In this document: one piece after another, positions 1 through 11,700 of the stretch
How positions within the stretch are numbered: the stretch's first letter is position 1
Layout of the letters: each line of letters opens with the position of its first letter
Position numbers and translations under genes: made by a program
DNA from: Spirometra erinaceieuropaei
Taxonomy: Eukaryota > Platyhelminthes > Cestoda > Diphyllobothriidea > Diphyllobothriidae
DNA length: 64,000 nt
Reading direction: 5' to 3'
Assembly (NCBI GenBank): GCA_902702965.1
Contig: CACRXP010000620.1
Coordinates: 58,078-122,077, forward strand
Notes under the pieces: model-generated
Database searches by the model: none
The model's input: the letters and a program-made list of their open reading frames with translations, nothing else
Told to the model about the DNA's origin: nothing

Positions 1-1390
1 GTAGACAGCACCTTTCCTATCAAGATAGCCAACCCTGTCCTTAGGGTGTACAAGCTGTGTACGCAAGGTGGTTGTAGGTTGGTGTGCTACGTGTATCTGA
101 TGCTTTTTCAGTTGTCTTTCGACGAGTTCAGATACATTTTTAATGTATGGGAGGGTCCGCCAGGTGAAAGTTTTTGGTGCTTGGGTGGCCGCTGTTTTCG
201 AAATACCTTTCTGTTTAAACTCATGTTTCATGCAATGATGCACAAAGTGGCGCGGGTAGCCGTTGTGGGAAAATAATTTGAAAAGGTATTTCACTTCTGC
301 TTGATAACTTTCTTCATCAGAGCAGTGTGTTTTAGCTCGGTTTAGTAGGCTGTAGACAGTACTCCTCTTGTGAGAGATGGGGTGGTTACTCTCAAAGTGT
401 AGGATGACCTCGGAGTATGCTTCTTTGCGATAAACTGAAGTCTGAAGGGATCCATCAGTTTTTCGGCATACGAGGACATCTAGAAATGGTAGCTGTCCGT
501 CAACCTCTGTTTCAAATGTGAACTGAATTCCTGGAAATGTGGAGTTAAGATTCGTGTGAAGTTGGTCTAATTGGTTTCTCTTGACAATGACAAATGTGTC
601 ATCAACGTAGCGTAGCCATAGTTTTGGATTAATTTTGGAAGGGCTATAGACTCCAGTTTCTGCATTATGGCTTCTGCTAGAAAGCCAGATGTAGGCGAAC
701 CCATAGGAGCACCTTTAAGTTGCCGATAACATTGTTTGGCGAAAGAAAAGTTGGTTTCTAGACAAACATCAAGTAGTTGGAGTAGAGCGTCGGCAGGCAC
801 ATCAGTGGTGTAGGTCTGAAGTTCTTCGGTGCAGTGTCTCGCTAAATCTAATGGAATCGAGTTGAAGAGGGAGACTACATCGAATGAAACCATTATCTCG
901 TCGGCAGCAACAGTCACTCCTTTTAATTTGTCTAGGAACTGATTCGAATCTTCAATGGAGTTCTCAGAGTCCTTTGTAAGTGGATGCAGATGGTGAAATA
1001 ACCACTTAGAAATCTTGAAGTTTGGTGCACCGATTAAGGAGACTATCGGTCGCAGTGGAATACCTACTTTGTGAACTTTAGGAAGTCCATATATTTTAGC
1101 AATTGTGGGTTCGTCTTGTTTTAAGGATTTAGCCAGAACTCCTGAGATTAATTTCTTTCCTGTAAGGCGCTTTAGTGTTTTCTCGATGCATGAATTCTGA
1201 GATTTTGTGGGGTCAGCATCTAGGGGTTCGTAGGTGGATTCGTCTTTTAATAGTGTCATCATCTTCTCTGTGTAATCCGTCTTGTTCATTATGGTGGTGG
1301 AGCCTCCTTTGTCAGCGGGCAGAACGATGATGTTTTCATCAGTTTTAAGTGAATTTAGTGCTTTCTTTTCATCGCCTGTACCCGCATACA
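1..1390 (-). mobile_element. Penelope-like element, reverse transcriptase segment
   Basis: This segment reads right to left and encodes the reverse transcriptase of a Penelope-like retroelement. From about 1397 down to 640 one frame shows the early block LPADKGG, the KIYGLPKVHK block, the motif A region VSFDVVSLF with its catalytic Asp, and the motif B-like block GAPMGSPTSGFLAE. Near position 630 the frame shifts by one and the catalytic YVDD motif follows in another frame. Downstream the thumb and linker run on to position 1, including the typical TLPYIKNVSE block near 130-160. The 3' end with the endonuclease is cut off by the window edge. The frameshift makes this copy non-functional as it stands. 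It meets a plus-strand PLE tail at about 1380-1391. Confidence 0.9.
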
Positions 1391-1800
1391 TGAGCATCAG
1401 TTAGCGGTGAGGAGACGAGATCATTTATCCCAGGTGGCTATGCACACACTGGACACTGGACACAAATTTGCATGGGAGAACACCCGCATTGTTGGCGCCT
1501 GCCCAATAAGGAAAGGCCGCGAATTCCTGGAAGCAATGCACTCAGATGAGGCATGCATCAATCGGCATATCGATTTAGATGCCACATACAAATTTCTCAA
1601 GGACAAATGGAAGCGAGCGCAGCCAATGCCGAAGGGATGACGAAATCGTTGACGCGCATTGGCGCAGACTTCGGCCAACCATAGAATCACTTGTTTGACA
1701 CGGTTAAATAGTTAACTGTTTTTGTACATTGCCCAAAAGTCTGACGACGAGCTGGGGAACCAGACTCGAAAATTTACTCATTAAAGTTTATTCCCTTCCC
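1391..1800 (+). mobile_element. Penelope-like element, GIY-YIG tail and 3' untranslated end
   Basis: This plus-strand piece carries the C-terminal half of a PLE endonuclease domain (1391-1640, with the blocks RRRDHLSQVAMHTLDTGHKF and EAMHSDEACINRH) and then the 3' untranslated end to about 1800. It aligns by eye with a second copy at 21630-22000, including the shared end near CCCTTCCCAAAGAA (1794-1807). It begins exactly where the minus-strand RT segment ends, so the two are head-to-head. It could be the 3' part of one insertion whose 5' part was inverted (twin priming) or a separate copy; the left part of the first segment is outside the window, so this cannot be decided here. Confidence 0.85.
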
Positions 1801-1809
1801 AAAGAATCT

Positions 1810-3850
1810 TACTTATTTTCAATATATATATGCATATATATGTCAAGATTCTTTGTAAACCTTCGTATAGATGGTGACATCACAACATCTGCGGAAAGGG
1901 CATTCCATGGTTTGACCACTCCAACAGAGAAGGAGAACTTCCGCACATCCAGCCTTGCCTGCTGAGTGCGCAGTTTTAACGGGTGACCTCGGAGGTTGGT
2001 CGTGGTAGCAAATTCAAAAAAGTCCTCGAAGTCCAGGCTGCAATCCAACCCCTTTACAATGCGGAATGCTTGCAAGAGATCCCCGCGAAGTTGCCTGTAA
2101 CTCAAAGGAAATAGGTTCAGGTTTACTAGGCGGGTTGCTTAAGGAAAGGAGCTTTGACCCCTAACCATCTTTGTGGCTCTCCTCTGGACTCTTTCGACGC
2201 AGTTTTGATCCTCAATCGCCCACGTCCTCCAGGCTTGTATGTCGTACTCCAAATGCGGCCGGACAAACGTTCCGAATGTCTTCGAGAAAGCATTTTCGTC
2301 AAAGTCCATAAAGGCACGCTTGATGGCGTACAGTACGGACATTGCGTTTTTTCCCACTCGAAAAATGGGCGGATGGCTTTAGGGAACTCGTCGTCAGCAC
2401 ACCGAGGTCTTTTTGGGCCTCGACCTCTTGTAGGGCTGCACCGCCCAGAAAGTAGTCTCTTGTGCTGGCGGATCTGGCTGTGTTGCCTAGGCGAAGTATG
2501 CTACATTTGTCAGTGTTGAACCGCAGGAGCCAACTGTTTGACCACTCCTCCAACCGATTCAAGTTCATCTGCAGCCTGTATTCGTCGACAGGACCCCGAA
2601 TTACACTCCATATCTTCATGTCATCGGCAAACATTGCTACTTCGCAGTCTACAGTTCTTGTGGCATCGTCCACGTATATAAGGAACAAAATGGGTCCCAG
2701 TACTGAACCCTGGGGGACACCACTCTCGACCATAGCAGCATCTGATTTCTCTTGACCGATGCACACAACCTGGTGTCGACCCAAAAGGAAGTTTTCGATT
2801 CATTTAAGGAAGTTGCCAATGGTCCCTACTTTTTTAAGTTTATGCAAGAGCCTCTTGTGTGGCACAGTGTCGAACGCCTTCTGGAAGTCGATGAAGGCTA
2901 TGTGGACCGCGTGCCTGTCGTTGAGAGCTCGGGTCCAGCTCTGGAGAGATTGCAGCAAGTTTTTCGTGCAGGATCTTCCTCTCCGGAACCCATATTGGCA
3001 TTTCGATAGCAGGCCATGAACTTCCAGGAATTGCATCAGTTCACTCTTTATGATCCTTTTCATAACTTTGCAGAGAATGCATGTCAAGCTTATGGGCCTG
3101 TAATTTGTCGTCGCTGCTCTGTTACCTCCTTTGTGTAGCGGAGTAATATGCGCCAGCTTCCAATCGATAGGAAGTGCTCCAGTGTCAAATGACGTTTGAA
3201 AGAGCATCGACAAAGACACAGAGAGCTCGCTGGCAAGTTCCTTGAGAAGCCTGGATGGAATCTCGTCTGGTTCTGGCGACTTCGATTCGTTCAATGCCTC
3301 TAATTCTCTTCGGACAATGCCTTCTGAGAAGAGTATATCACTGACGCTTGGGGTCGACAGTTCTTCTGTGGAGGGAGGAAGGAACGTTGCCTCGTTTGTG
3401 TAGACTGGTTGGAAAAACTGAAGAACACGCAGCTTTATCCCTACTATCAGCAATCTCAACGCCATCAGTAGTCCTTACTAAGGGGATTTGATGCCTGTTC
3501 CTTGTACTTCGTCGGAGGTAACTGTAGAGTAATTTTGGGTTCTGCGTTGCTTTTTGTAGCAAGTTCTTCTCGAATTCCCGCCGCGTCTTCTTGATCAGGT
3601 TCCTCAATTTATTCCTCTGTGTCTTGTAGGTGTTGAAATATTCAACTTGCCTAGTAACGCAGTATTTTCTCCACAATTTGTGCATCCTGTTGATTTCTTT
3701 CTTAAGGGGACAAGAAAAAGTAAAGGCTGCTGGTGAAGGCTGTGAGCTATTGGCCCACGAGCCCGATTTCACATTTGAGGGTGGTGCGTGTTCTGTGAAG
3801 GCTTTGGACTGCGTCAACCACTGCGACACCTGTGACTGGCTCGAATCGTT
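1810..3850 (-). mobile_element. CR1/Jockey-like LINE, 5'-truncated and decayed
   Basis: A non-LTR retrotransposon ORF2 reads from about 3850 to 1812. In order it shows the linker before the RT (3829-3430), the RT palm with IDFQKAFDTVPHKRLL (about 2850-2900), GVPQGSVLGPILFLIYVDD (about 2670-2720) and the catalytic FADDMKIW (about 2615-2640), and the C-terminal RGDLLQAFRIV and WNALSADVV blocks (2080 and 1890). The endonuclease is missing, so it is 5'-truncated. Frameshifts occur near 3420, 2340 and 2120, and an in-frame TGA sits near 2797 where a Trp is expected, so the copy is dead. Family placement (CR1/Jockey superfamily) rests on the C-terminal pattern; a finer clade is not claimed. Related fragments lie at 26820-27366 and 29216-29355. 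Confidence 0.9.
1821..1842. repeat. AT-rich simple repeat at a retroelement boundary
   Basis: A short (TA)n tract interrupted by GC lies exactly between the 3' end of the plus-strand PLE piece and the 3' end of the minus-strand LINE. It may be the target site or terminal repeat of either element. Confidence 0.6.
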
Positions 3851-5064
3851 TTTGTTGCTGGTTTAAAAGTGCAAAAGAGTCGTTCGAGCGTGGAATCAGC
3901 GCTTACTTTCCCTGCGTTGATAAGTGGGATGCGGATAAAACTGAGAGTGATTGTCACGGCCCACTTTCTCGTGAAATCTCCCGACTGCGTATGGGCGGCA
4001 GTACCTTGAGTTCATTTTCGCTGTACCCTGCAAAGCCAAGAGCCTTCCAAACAAGAATTTTCCGAGTGAACCGTCAGTCAAATCAAATGCAAAGCAAGGC
4101 TACCACTTCCGAAGAACGGACATCGTCTTTGGCTTACAACAGTGCGTATCCTTATGGGACATTGATCTGTCAAAAGCAATCCTTTGGCATCCGGAACTTA
4201 CGCCCACCCCCACATTGTCAGAGCTAGTCATGTCTGTGTGGACGCCATGCTACCCAGCGTGTTGTGGACATCGCTGTATATTGCCTGGGCCAGCTCGCCC
4301 ACACAGGACACGACCAAGCGCCATTTTCGATGGCAGTGACCTCTAAGTTATGTCAATCGGTTAGTAACGATAATCCGTTTCCTCTTGTCTATGCGCTCCC
4401 CTTGGCAGATATTCGGTTATCCATCGTAGCTTATTCAAGATAAATCGTTTCCTAACTCTAGAGATAGAGGGAGAACGATCAGTACGCGCTTACTTGTGCT
4501 ACCTGATATTTTGGCTAGAGAATTTATGGTCTGTAGACTCAATCTCGTGTTTTTGCAGTTTTTTTCCTGTCCAGTCTCCAAAGCGTTGTGTATTTCGCTG
4601 GAGTCATGCAAACTTGCCGTCATGGAAGTAAGAACCACTAAATCGTAAATGAAACATCACCTGAATAGTGCGTACAGTATCTATCCTTATTGCCCTTTCC
4701 GCCTCTTTTCCTCCTGTGTCTTGGGCTCAGCGGCCTTCAAAAGCTTTTTGTGCATGATTCCATAGGAGTCATCCTACGCCGTTTTGTTTATTGTTGTAAG
4801 TGACATTATTTTGTCATCCCAAAATAGTTCACCGATCGTATGCTTTTCACTGCCTAGGCTCCTGCAAAGTAGTTTTTATCATCTTGCCCTCGCTCAAAGC
4901 CCTGTCCGCATTATGGGTAAAAACTGCTGATGTATAGAAAAGTCTACTGCGTATATTTGTGTTTCCGGCCCCATCTGATGGTCAGGATTACGATTGGCTG
5001 CATGAAGGCAAACAAGCCACAAACAGTTCATTATCAATCTTCCCCCCTTCTGATATACATATAT
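3851..5064. other. Unassigned interval
   Basis: No coding exon or recognisable repeat could be supported here. Open frames such as 3832-4227 (+) lack family motifs and splice context. Confidence 0.5.
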
Positions 5065-5230
5065 GGCCCATGGCCCAGTGGCGTTAGACTTCTAACTATC
5101 AGGTCGCGCGTTCGAGCCTCGGGTGTTCCACACTTCGGGGTTGGGTATGACTGGCTGACGACGGCTAATAAGCCAGAAATGGCCATTCAAGTTTCTCTTG
5201 TCTTTGTCGGTGATGCCATTCTGCATATAT
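5065..5230 (+). mobile_element. tRNA-derived SINE, 3'-truncated
   Basis: The left part is tRNA-like, with an A-box-like block (CATGGCCCAGTGGCGTTAGA) and a B-box-like GCGTTCGAGCC at about 5107-5117. It is followed by the body shared with the other SINE copies of this window: GACTGGCTGACGACGGCTAATAAGCCAGAAATGGCCATTC, starting near 5149, then TTGTCTTTGTCGGT. The tail module seen in the copy at 52773-53040 is missing, because the 3' end of a PLE begins at about 5231. Confidence 0.8.
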
Positions 5231-6440
5231 AGCATGCCCGGTATCTAATGTATGCATAGCCATTTGAGATAAGTGGTTTCGCCTCTTAGCAGCTAACTGA
5301 CGTTCGTGGATGCGTGTGGAGGCGGACTGTCCAGTTCGGCCACAATATACAGCATCAAAAGTTTCATATGGGATCTTGCGGACGACTGCTTTCTTCTGCA
5401 GTTAGCGAACCCAATCCTTAGGGTGTACAAGTTGACTGAGTAAGGTAGTCGCCGGTCTGTGCTCCACTTGTACTTGGCGTTTTCTCAGGTGTCTTTCAAC
5501 GAGTTCACTCACATTTTTAATGTAAGGGAGGGTTCTCCAAGTATTTGCTTTGGGCGCCTGCTTGGAACTATCTAGTTTATAGTTGGCCTCTTTTGAGGAC
5601 AACAAATGTTTTTTTAGGACCGCAGGGATTTGTTTGTACATTCGTTGGGACGTCTAGCGGAATAGATGTGAACAACAAAACAACGCCGAAGGAAACCATT
5701 ATTATAACTATGGAGTTTTCAATGGATGCCTCACAATCTTTTGCTAGTGGGCAGGGTTTATGGAGTAGATACTTGGAAATTTTGCAGTTGGGTGCACAGG
5801 TTAATGATACTATCGATCGCAGTGGGACTTCAGCTTTGTGGATTTTAGGCGGTCCGTAGATTTTGGCGATGGTTGGCCCAGTTAATGTCAGAGATTTGGC
5901 GGTATATTTTGGTAATTGCTTCCTCCCTGTCGGACGCTTCAAAAGTTTGTCGATAGACGAGATTTGGGTTATGGTAGGGTTTGTGGAGAGGGGTTTGTAG
6001 TTTGAGTTATCTCTCAATAATGACATCTTTTCATTGTAAGCCATTTTGTTCAAAGTTGTAGTTAGGCCTCCTTTGTCTGCTGGGAACATAATGTTTTATT
6101 CGCTTGTAGACCTCATCGCCTCCAGTTCTTCAAGCCATAGTATTGAATAGTGATTCCGATCTTTTAAGACCTATTTCGGATTGAAACCATGCGTCTTCTG
6201 TAAGGTTTGCTGCTGATATGATGGGCTCTAAGTTTGCAAGGAAGTCTAGATAAGCTGAATCAGGAGGTCTTTGTTTCATTCCCTTGGGAAGTAGTCTCCT
6301 CTGTCGGCGTAGTAACTCGACCAGGGATTTAGGACTTTATTTGAACACTTCGAGATGGTATGGGTTTACTCAGAAATACTCGTCCATTTTTTTATATCTA
6401 ACATAGTCTTCTTTTGTTGTTCGAGTGCAGAGATATAAGA
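5231..6440 (-). mobile_element. Penelope-like element with internal deletion
   Basis: This minus-strand copy belongs to the same PLE type as the segment at 1-1390. From 6440 down it has an N-terminal region (around 6240-6120, with stops), the PADKGG block near 6080, the KIYGPPKIHK block near 5860 and a motif A relic near 5680 in which the usual FDVVSLF is altered to FGVVLLF. The rest of the RT, including the YxDD motif, is deleted. The sequence resumes at about 5640 with the linker (TLPYIKNVSE near 5500-5530) and then part of the GIY-YIG domain (YCGRTGQSASTRIHERQLA near 5290-5345). It ends at about 5235 against a SINE. It cannot encode an active enzyme. Confidence 0.85.
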
Positions 6441-6533
6441 TTCGACGCCTAGATGTCATATCGCATTCATGGTCTCTCTAACAAGACGAAGAAGCAGAGA
6501 GGGCAAGCTCATGGACAAAGTTGTGTTCGTAGT

Positions 6534-6567
6534 GACGTTTCGGAAACTCCCTCGTTTCCGCCATCAG
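6534..6567 (-). ncRNA. Hammerhead-like motif upstream of PLE
   Basis: Read on the minus strand: CTGATGG, a spacer C, stem GGAAAC, loop GAGGGA, stem GTTTCC, then GAAAC and GTC. The 6-bp stem is perfect and its arms differ from, but covary with, the copy at 26671-26704. It lies about 100 bp upstream of the 5' side of the minus-strand PLE at 5231-6440, where hammerhead ribozymes are known in Penelope-like elements. Deviations from the hammerhead consensus are the G in place of core A9, one extra unpaired base before stem II, and a helix III reduced to almost nothing, so catalytic activity is doubtful. Confidence 0.5.
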
Positions 6568-8158
6568 AGTAGTACACTTCTTGCTCCTGTTGGTCCTGAT
6601 TTGTTCGGCATTGCCGCTTGCCTCGTATTACAGTTGTGCTCGATGCGCAAAATTTGGCCTGTCCATTTTCCGCTAAATGACGCTGACCTCAAGGCTGACC
6701 GCTGGCGGGTTCACATAAAGTTTGTTACCTTTCGGACAGGCGTAATTGTAACCAAGTCAGTGTGCGTGTTGGTCTTCCCCACTTCACTTGACGAACTGAT
6801 CAGTCGTTGCTGTTTGTGTGAGTTGCTTTGCGTCTCGCTGGCGAGTCAGTCAGGCAGTGTTCGACGTTGGACATGCGACCTCCGACCCCTACCCTCCTCT
6901 TCTTCGTGAGCGTCGGCTCTTGGTTCCGCATGCTCGCCTGTCCTATTAGCCCAGCCCGAACTGATCCGAGCCGTCTGCGTAACACCTGGTGCGCGGGATG
7001 CAGGCGGTGGCCCGGTTGATTGTGACAGCCGAAGACCAACTTTCGAGCACCAGTGTAACTCTTTTTATTGGCTTGACCGAACACCCGTCGCTTTCTCAAA
7101 GGCGACCCCATCTATGACGACCATCGAGCGCCGCTCGTCAGCGGGTAGGGTGACGATATCCTATTTTTCATATCCTTAGAAGTTATCGATCTTCTGCCTC
7201 AAAAATCGTCACATGACCTTTGGGCTGGAGGAGTAAAGTCGGCACTTGTTGCCGCACGGTGTTTTTTGCACTCCTCGCCTGCCTCATACTTCTGGAACGC
7301 CGATTCAACGGACGCAATAAAGTCTTCAGGTGGTGCATCTCGTGCTGAACTTTGCGTCGTGGGATAGAACCGCTTGTTTTCGCTGCGTGAGACGCCGTCT
7401 TTCTTACTGAATGCCCTTTTAGATCTTTACATGGCAAGTCAATTATGAGAACTGCGAGTAATTCTCACTTCGTCGGACGCTAACTTTGATAAGAAGAGCG
7501 AGCAGTCTTTTTTGTCGTTAAGCCTGGCTAAACGCTTCTAGGCTTTAGTAGGAATATGCAGGATTCTCCAAGTTGTTTGCATAAGACTGCCGTCTGCCCA
7601 GATATTGTGTTTAGCGGCGGCCATGGTTGGTTACTCTGCTACCTTGTCATCAGGGCGTCATGGCAGTTTTCATGGGCTATACTCTGACAAGCGTCATTAT
7701 GAGGACTGGTACCCCCGTAACATATAAGGGTTCTGGTCGTAAAATTTATGCGCCTATCAGATACCACCTACGCGCAAGACTACGTAATCCTTATTTGTCT
7801 GAATCCCTCCATCCTTAAAAGACCCTAATGACATCTATTTTTTTCGTTTAAATACCTCCACTTTCTCCCGTCATTGTCGTTAGTATTAGCCTTTTTAAAC
7901 AAATTGGTTGAACTCGTTGTTGTACAGCATTCCAAGCAAGGGCCATCTGGAGATTCAGGAACTACATGCTTACTTAATCACCACACCTTCAGTGACGGTC
8001 AATTCTTGTGTTACAGGTGGTGTATGTGTTGAGTATGACCTCGTCGCTTCGTTATTTCTCAAAACTTGACGTCCAGCATATTTTTTTGGCCCTGCCTGCC
8101 ACCTAGTCTCCTAATTGACTAATTCTTTTTCTAGAGTTATCTGCTACGGAGACAGTAG
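6568..8158. other. Unassigned interval before the first exon of the unrecognised gene
   Basis: No exon or named repeat could be supported. Minus-strand frames at 6800-7111 and 7183-7437 are basic and uninformative. The 5' exons of the gene starting at 8256 may lie here or left of the window. Confidence 0.4.
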
Positions 8159-8255
8159 GATTTAGCCGATTATACTAGAGCATTCAATCCCCACTTCCCT
8201 TGTATCACTCCTGTTTGCTGTACTGTCGCGATTCACTCCCAATCGTCCTTTTTAG

Positions 8256-8716
8256 GCTCATACATTGCCGGTCAGCTACAGTCTGGTGTTCAACTCCATG
8301 GTACTTCCGCACCGCGCCCTGCTGTCCTCTTAAGAACAAGTCAGGCTAAGTTTCGCGATTCAGTAGGCCGACTGATCGGCTATGGCCATCTGAGGACTAA
8401 CATTGCCACTGGTACAAGCATTCCCGATCTGATTGGCCGAGCGCGTTACGTCGTGAATCCACAACTCAGGGCAACGGCAGCAGCTAAGTCAGTGGGCCAG
8501 CAGAAGGGGACTATCTCCGCGACGAATTCCGTACTGCTGCACCAAACTGCCACCGCTGGTGTTGTGTCTCCGAACTCTGCCCCCATCGGTCCTGAATTAC
8601 AGCTTGGTAGTGGCGGCGGCGGCGGCAGCAGCACTCCACATTCAATATCAAGTGTTGCACCCCCCAACGCGGCTCCCAGCCGATACATTCTAATTGGAAC
8701 CAAGTCCTTGAAGAAG
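8256..8716 (+). CDS. Exon of unrecognised gene (first exon found)
   Basis: A 461-nt open segment begins after a pyrimidine-rich acceptor (TCCTTTTTAG, ending 8255) and ends at AAGAAG before the donor GTGAGC (8717). It enters in phase 1 (two bases complete a split codon) and leaves in phase 0. It encodes about 153 residues, including LIGRARYVVNPQLRA near 8430-8470, a Gly5 run near 8612-8626 and RYILIGTKSLKK at the end. The frame stays open back to 8159, where a weaker acceptor (GACAGTAG) would add 97 nt, so the exact start is uncertain. Confidence 0.55.
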
Positions 8717-11700
8717 GTGAGCTTAATTGTTGGTTTATGTAGGTGCAGAGCTTCGGAACCTCAACATTGACTGCGCTGGCGCGTCCGAATTAAAGAGGTC
8801 GCCAATTGGGGGGATGATTCCGCCCTCCAGTCTTAGGCTCGGGCCGTAACGATTCGTCCCTCCTACTATATTCGAACTGACGGAGCCTCTTTCTCGTGAA
8901 GTGGGGGGCCATGGGGTGCGGGGCACGCACAACTAAAGGCTTTACGTCACGTCAACCTTTGGCTCAGTGTCCGTCCTCTAGGCAGAGGATTTGACTACAA
9001 TTTCCGTCCGTCCATCCCGGCTGTTCGAGTTTTTAGATCTACCATCTGATGGAAAATCCCCCACATCCCTAGTCTGTAGTAGCTGGTAGCGCTAGTCAGA
9101 CATCGGTCTTCCACCAACCACTAACTGCTATAAAACATTGATTCGCCAGTATGCCAAAGAAGGCGTCCTGATTAGCATCGGCGTTATCCTAATCGATTTC
9201 TGAAGCGCAGTTTATTTCCCTGGCCGTTCAGATTCGTACTCGAACCATCATTGCAGAAATGAATAGAGGCTCAAAGACTACACCATCACATACTACTTGA
9301 CCTGTAGTCCACGCTCTAATTTCCAATCACCCAACAATCTTAAAAATGGGCGCAACCAAATCCCTTAACCCATACGTCGTTAGTACTTTGTCCGGGAAGT
9401 GCAATTATTCACGCCGGAAGTCTATCGACAAACATTATTCCAACGGGCACCACTTAGGAGCCGGATTGCCAAGCTGTTATCAAAGCAACAGCCGTCAATG
9501 ACGACAGAGCATCGACAACTAGTAACTCGGAAGTGACTGTTTAGGCAAGTCCTACGCCGATTGCGAGCATTTGCAATGAATGCTAGGCGATCATTGCCTA
9601 TAATCTGGCATGCGACCGCGTAATAAGAGCACCCGGCAAATATTAGAGTTTCCGTCTGTCTCCCGTTCCCTCTCCTGTTGTCTGCCTTCTAAGCCACATA
9701 AAGCCTTTCCTCTGGACACCTCCACTGCCCCAGTCATTTCTTGCGTGGAGGATGACCGATCAAGGCCAGCGCTAATTTTCACCTGGTAGCGTTTGTTGAT
9801 ATTGTCCTCGGACAATGAGTATAGGCGGTTGAGGTCACATCTCAGATGTTCGATCCAGGTCTCTATTGTCTGCAACTTCTTCCGCAGGAGGGTTTTTCTG
9901 TCCGAGCCGAGCAGGGGCGCGGTTACGGCGCGTTAAGGGCCACATATTGCTTTGGTAGCCGCAAATTTTTTATTTATTTCTCGAGAATCATCATAGTCTA
10001 AGCCAGTTGTCTTTTATCTCCTGCAGCCTCTGATGCACTTAGCTTCGCCGTCTAGAGATTTAGGCTTTGCTCGCGGCGGTCTTGTCACAAGCATCCCCTA
10101 AAAGCGGTTCTTTTTGGAGAGGACATTGGACTCTTTTGTCGTGGTCGTCAAAGAAATCCTTGTGTCATCGCTGTGCGGGTCTGAAGACTTGGTTCAGATG
10201 GCAGTCTGTCCCGTTTGCTCAGAACACTTAGCCCCAATATTCGCGTTTGCTCAGCATTGACGTTCACCCTGGTGATGAGACCGAGGTTGTGTTCTACTTC
10301 ATTCAATATTGCCGTGTTAAACTTTATTAGTGCTCTCCTCTCTTTATTTCGTCTCACCGACCAGAGAGCAGTTAGTCCAAAAGTCAACACCGCATATTCT
10401 TTTTGTTGTTGACACATCTCATCAGTCATGCCTTCTGGTAGTGTGCATGCAGTCCCCTGCTTGCGCGTGCGGCGAGCGTTGGTACGTCCATGTTGCGTTT
10501 GCGAAGAGAGAGCTTTGTTTATGATGAGGAAGTTGCATTCTGTGCAGTTTTTTAGCGGAAGGAGTCACAGGTTGAAGCAGAAATTTGTTCTGATTCTTGA
10601 ACCAATTTGGCTGTTTATTTCCCATCGAAGCCTGAAAAATCCTACAAAAAATTGCTCTGTTGAAACCCTGACGGATTTATTTGACTAAATAGGTTTAGAG
10701 GTATTGATTTTTTTATTTTCACTGTACACTATCCAAACGTAACGGACTGTCGTTTCAGCGTGTTGCTTCACGAAGAGAGCCTTTTGTCTCAGGTGGCACT
10801 ATTTATATTTATTCCAGTGCCGGAGTCATCGAAAGCAATTAATTTGCCCGTCTTCTGTGCACGCATGAGGGAAGGGTGCAGGTTCTTTTGAAGTTTGCCC
10901 TTCAGTGACTATTTCTTGGGGTCTAGTACAGTTGTCATGAAGCTTCGTCAGAGTGCCCGGGTGTCCTTTAAGTAAGTTGGCAATTCGACCGTCGTCCCCT
11001 GCCATGCCCACCATGTGATCCACGACAGGGTGCTGGAGGCACAATGACTTACGCGTTAATTAGTTTTTTGGTGAAGGTAGGCTTGCGCAGCATCTGCCGC
11101 ACTCTCTCCTCCCCACCTAGGTCCGATGTCAAGACATGATCAAGAAGACCGGAGATAAGGGAGGGCGCAGGTGGCTGCACGTCCGGACCCTCACCTAGTC
11201 GTACCATCACGCCCTTTAGCCCCCAAAAAACACCGGATCTGGATATTTACCAATAACAACAGTACCACAATGGGCCCGAAAGACAAAGGTGGTTGGGCAG
11301 TAATGCTCACGACCTGTATACTCAGAGGGAACGCGAAAGCATCTACGAGCAAAGATCCAGGTGCCAGAGAACTGCCAGGATACATCAGGATGCGAGGGTC
11401 TTGGTTTGCTGATCATAGCATAGCAGATGTTTACTTTTCTCGAGGCCCAAAAGGGCGACACACAATCCTGCATTTGCCCGGGCTATCACCCTTCAAAGGA
11501 TAGGTAGCCAGTCAATCGTAGACTGAGGCACTATCGATAAAGTACACACAAACTTTTCACATGCGCGGGAGGGCCAAGGGTCACTTTAGGAAGCAACCGA
11601 GACAGACTGACTCTCAGCTCACCAGTCCGCCACTCTACACAAACACACACAACTGAGCAGACTGCGTGGACATAGTCGAGATGTCAGTCGGCAGCCTTTC

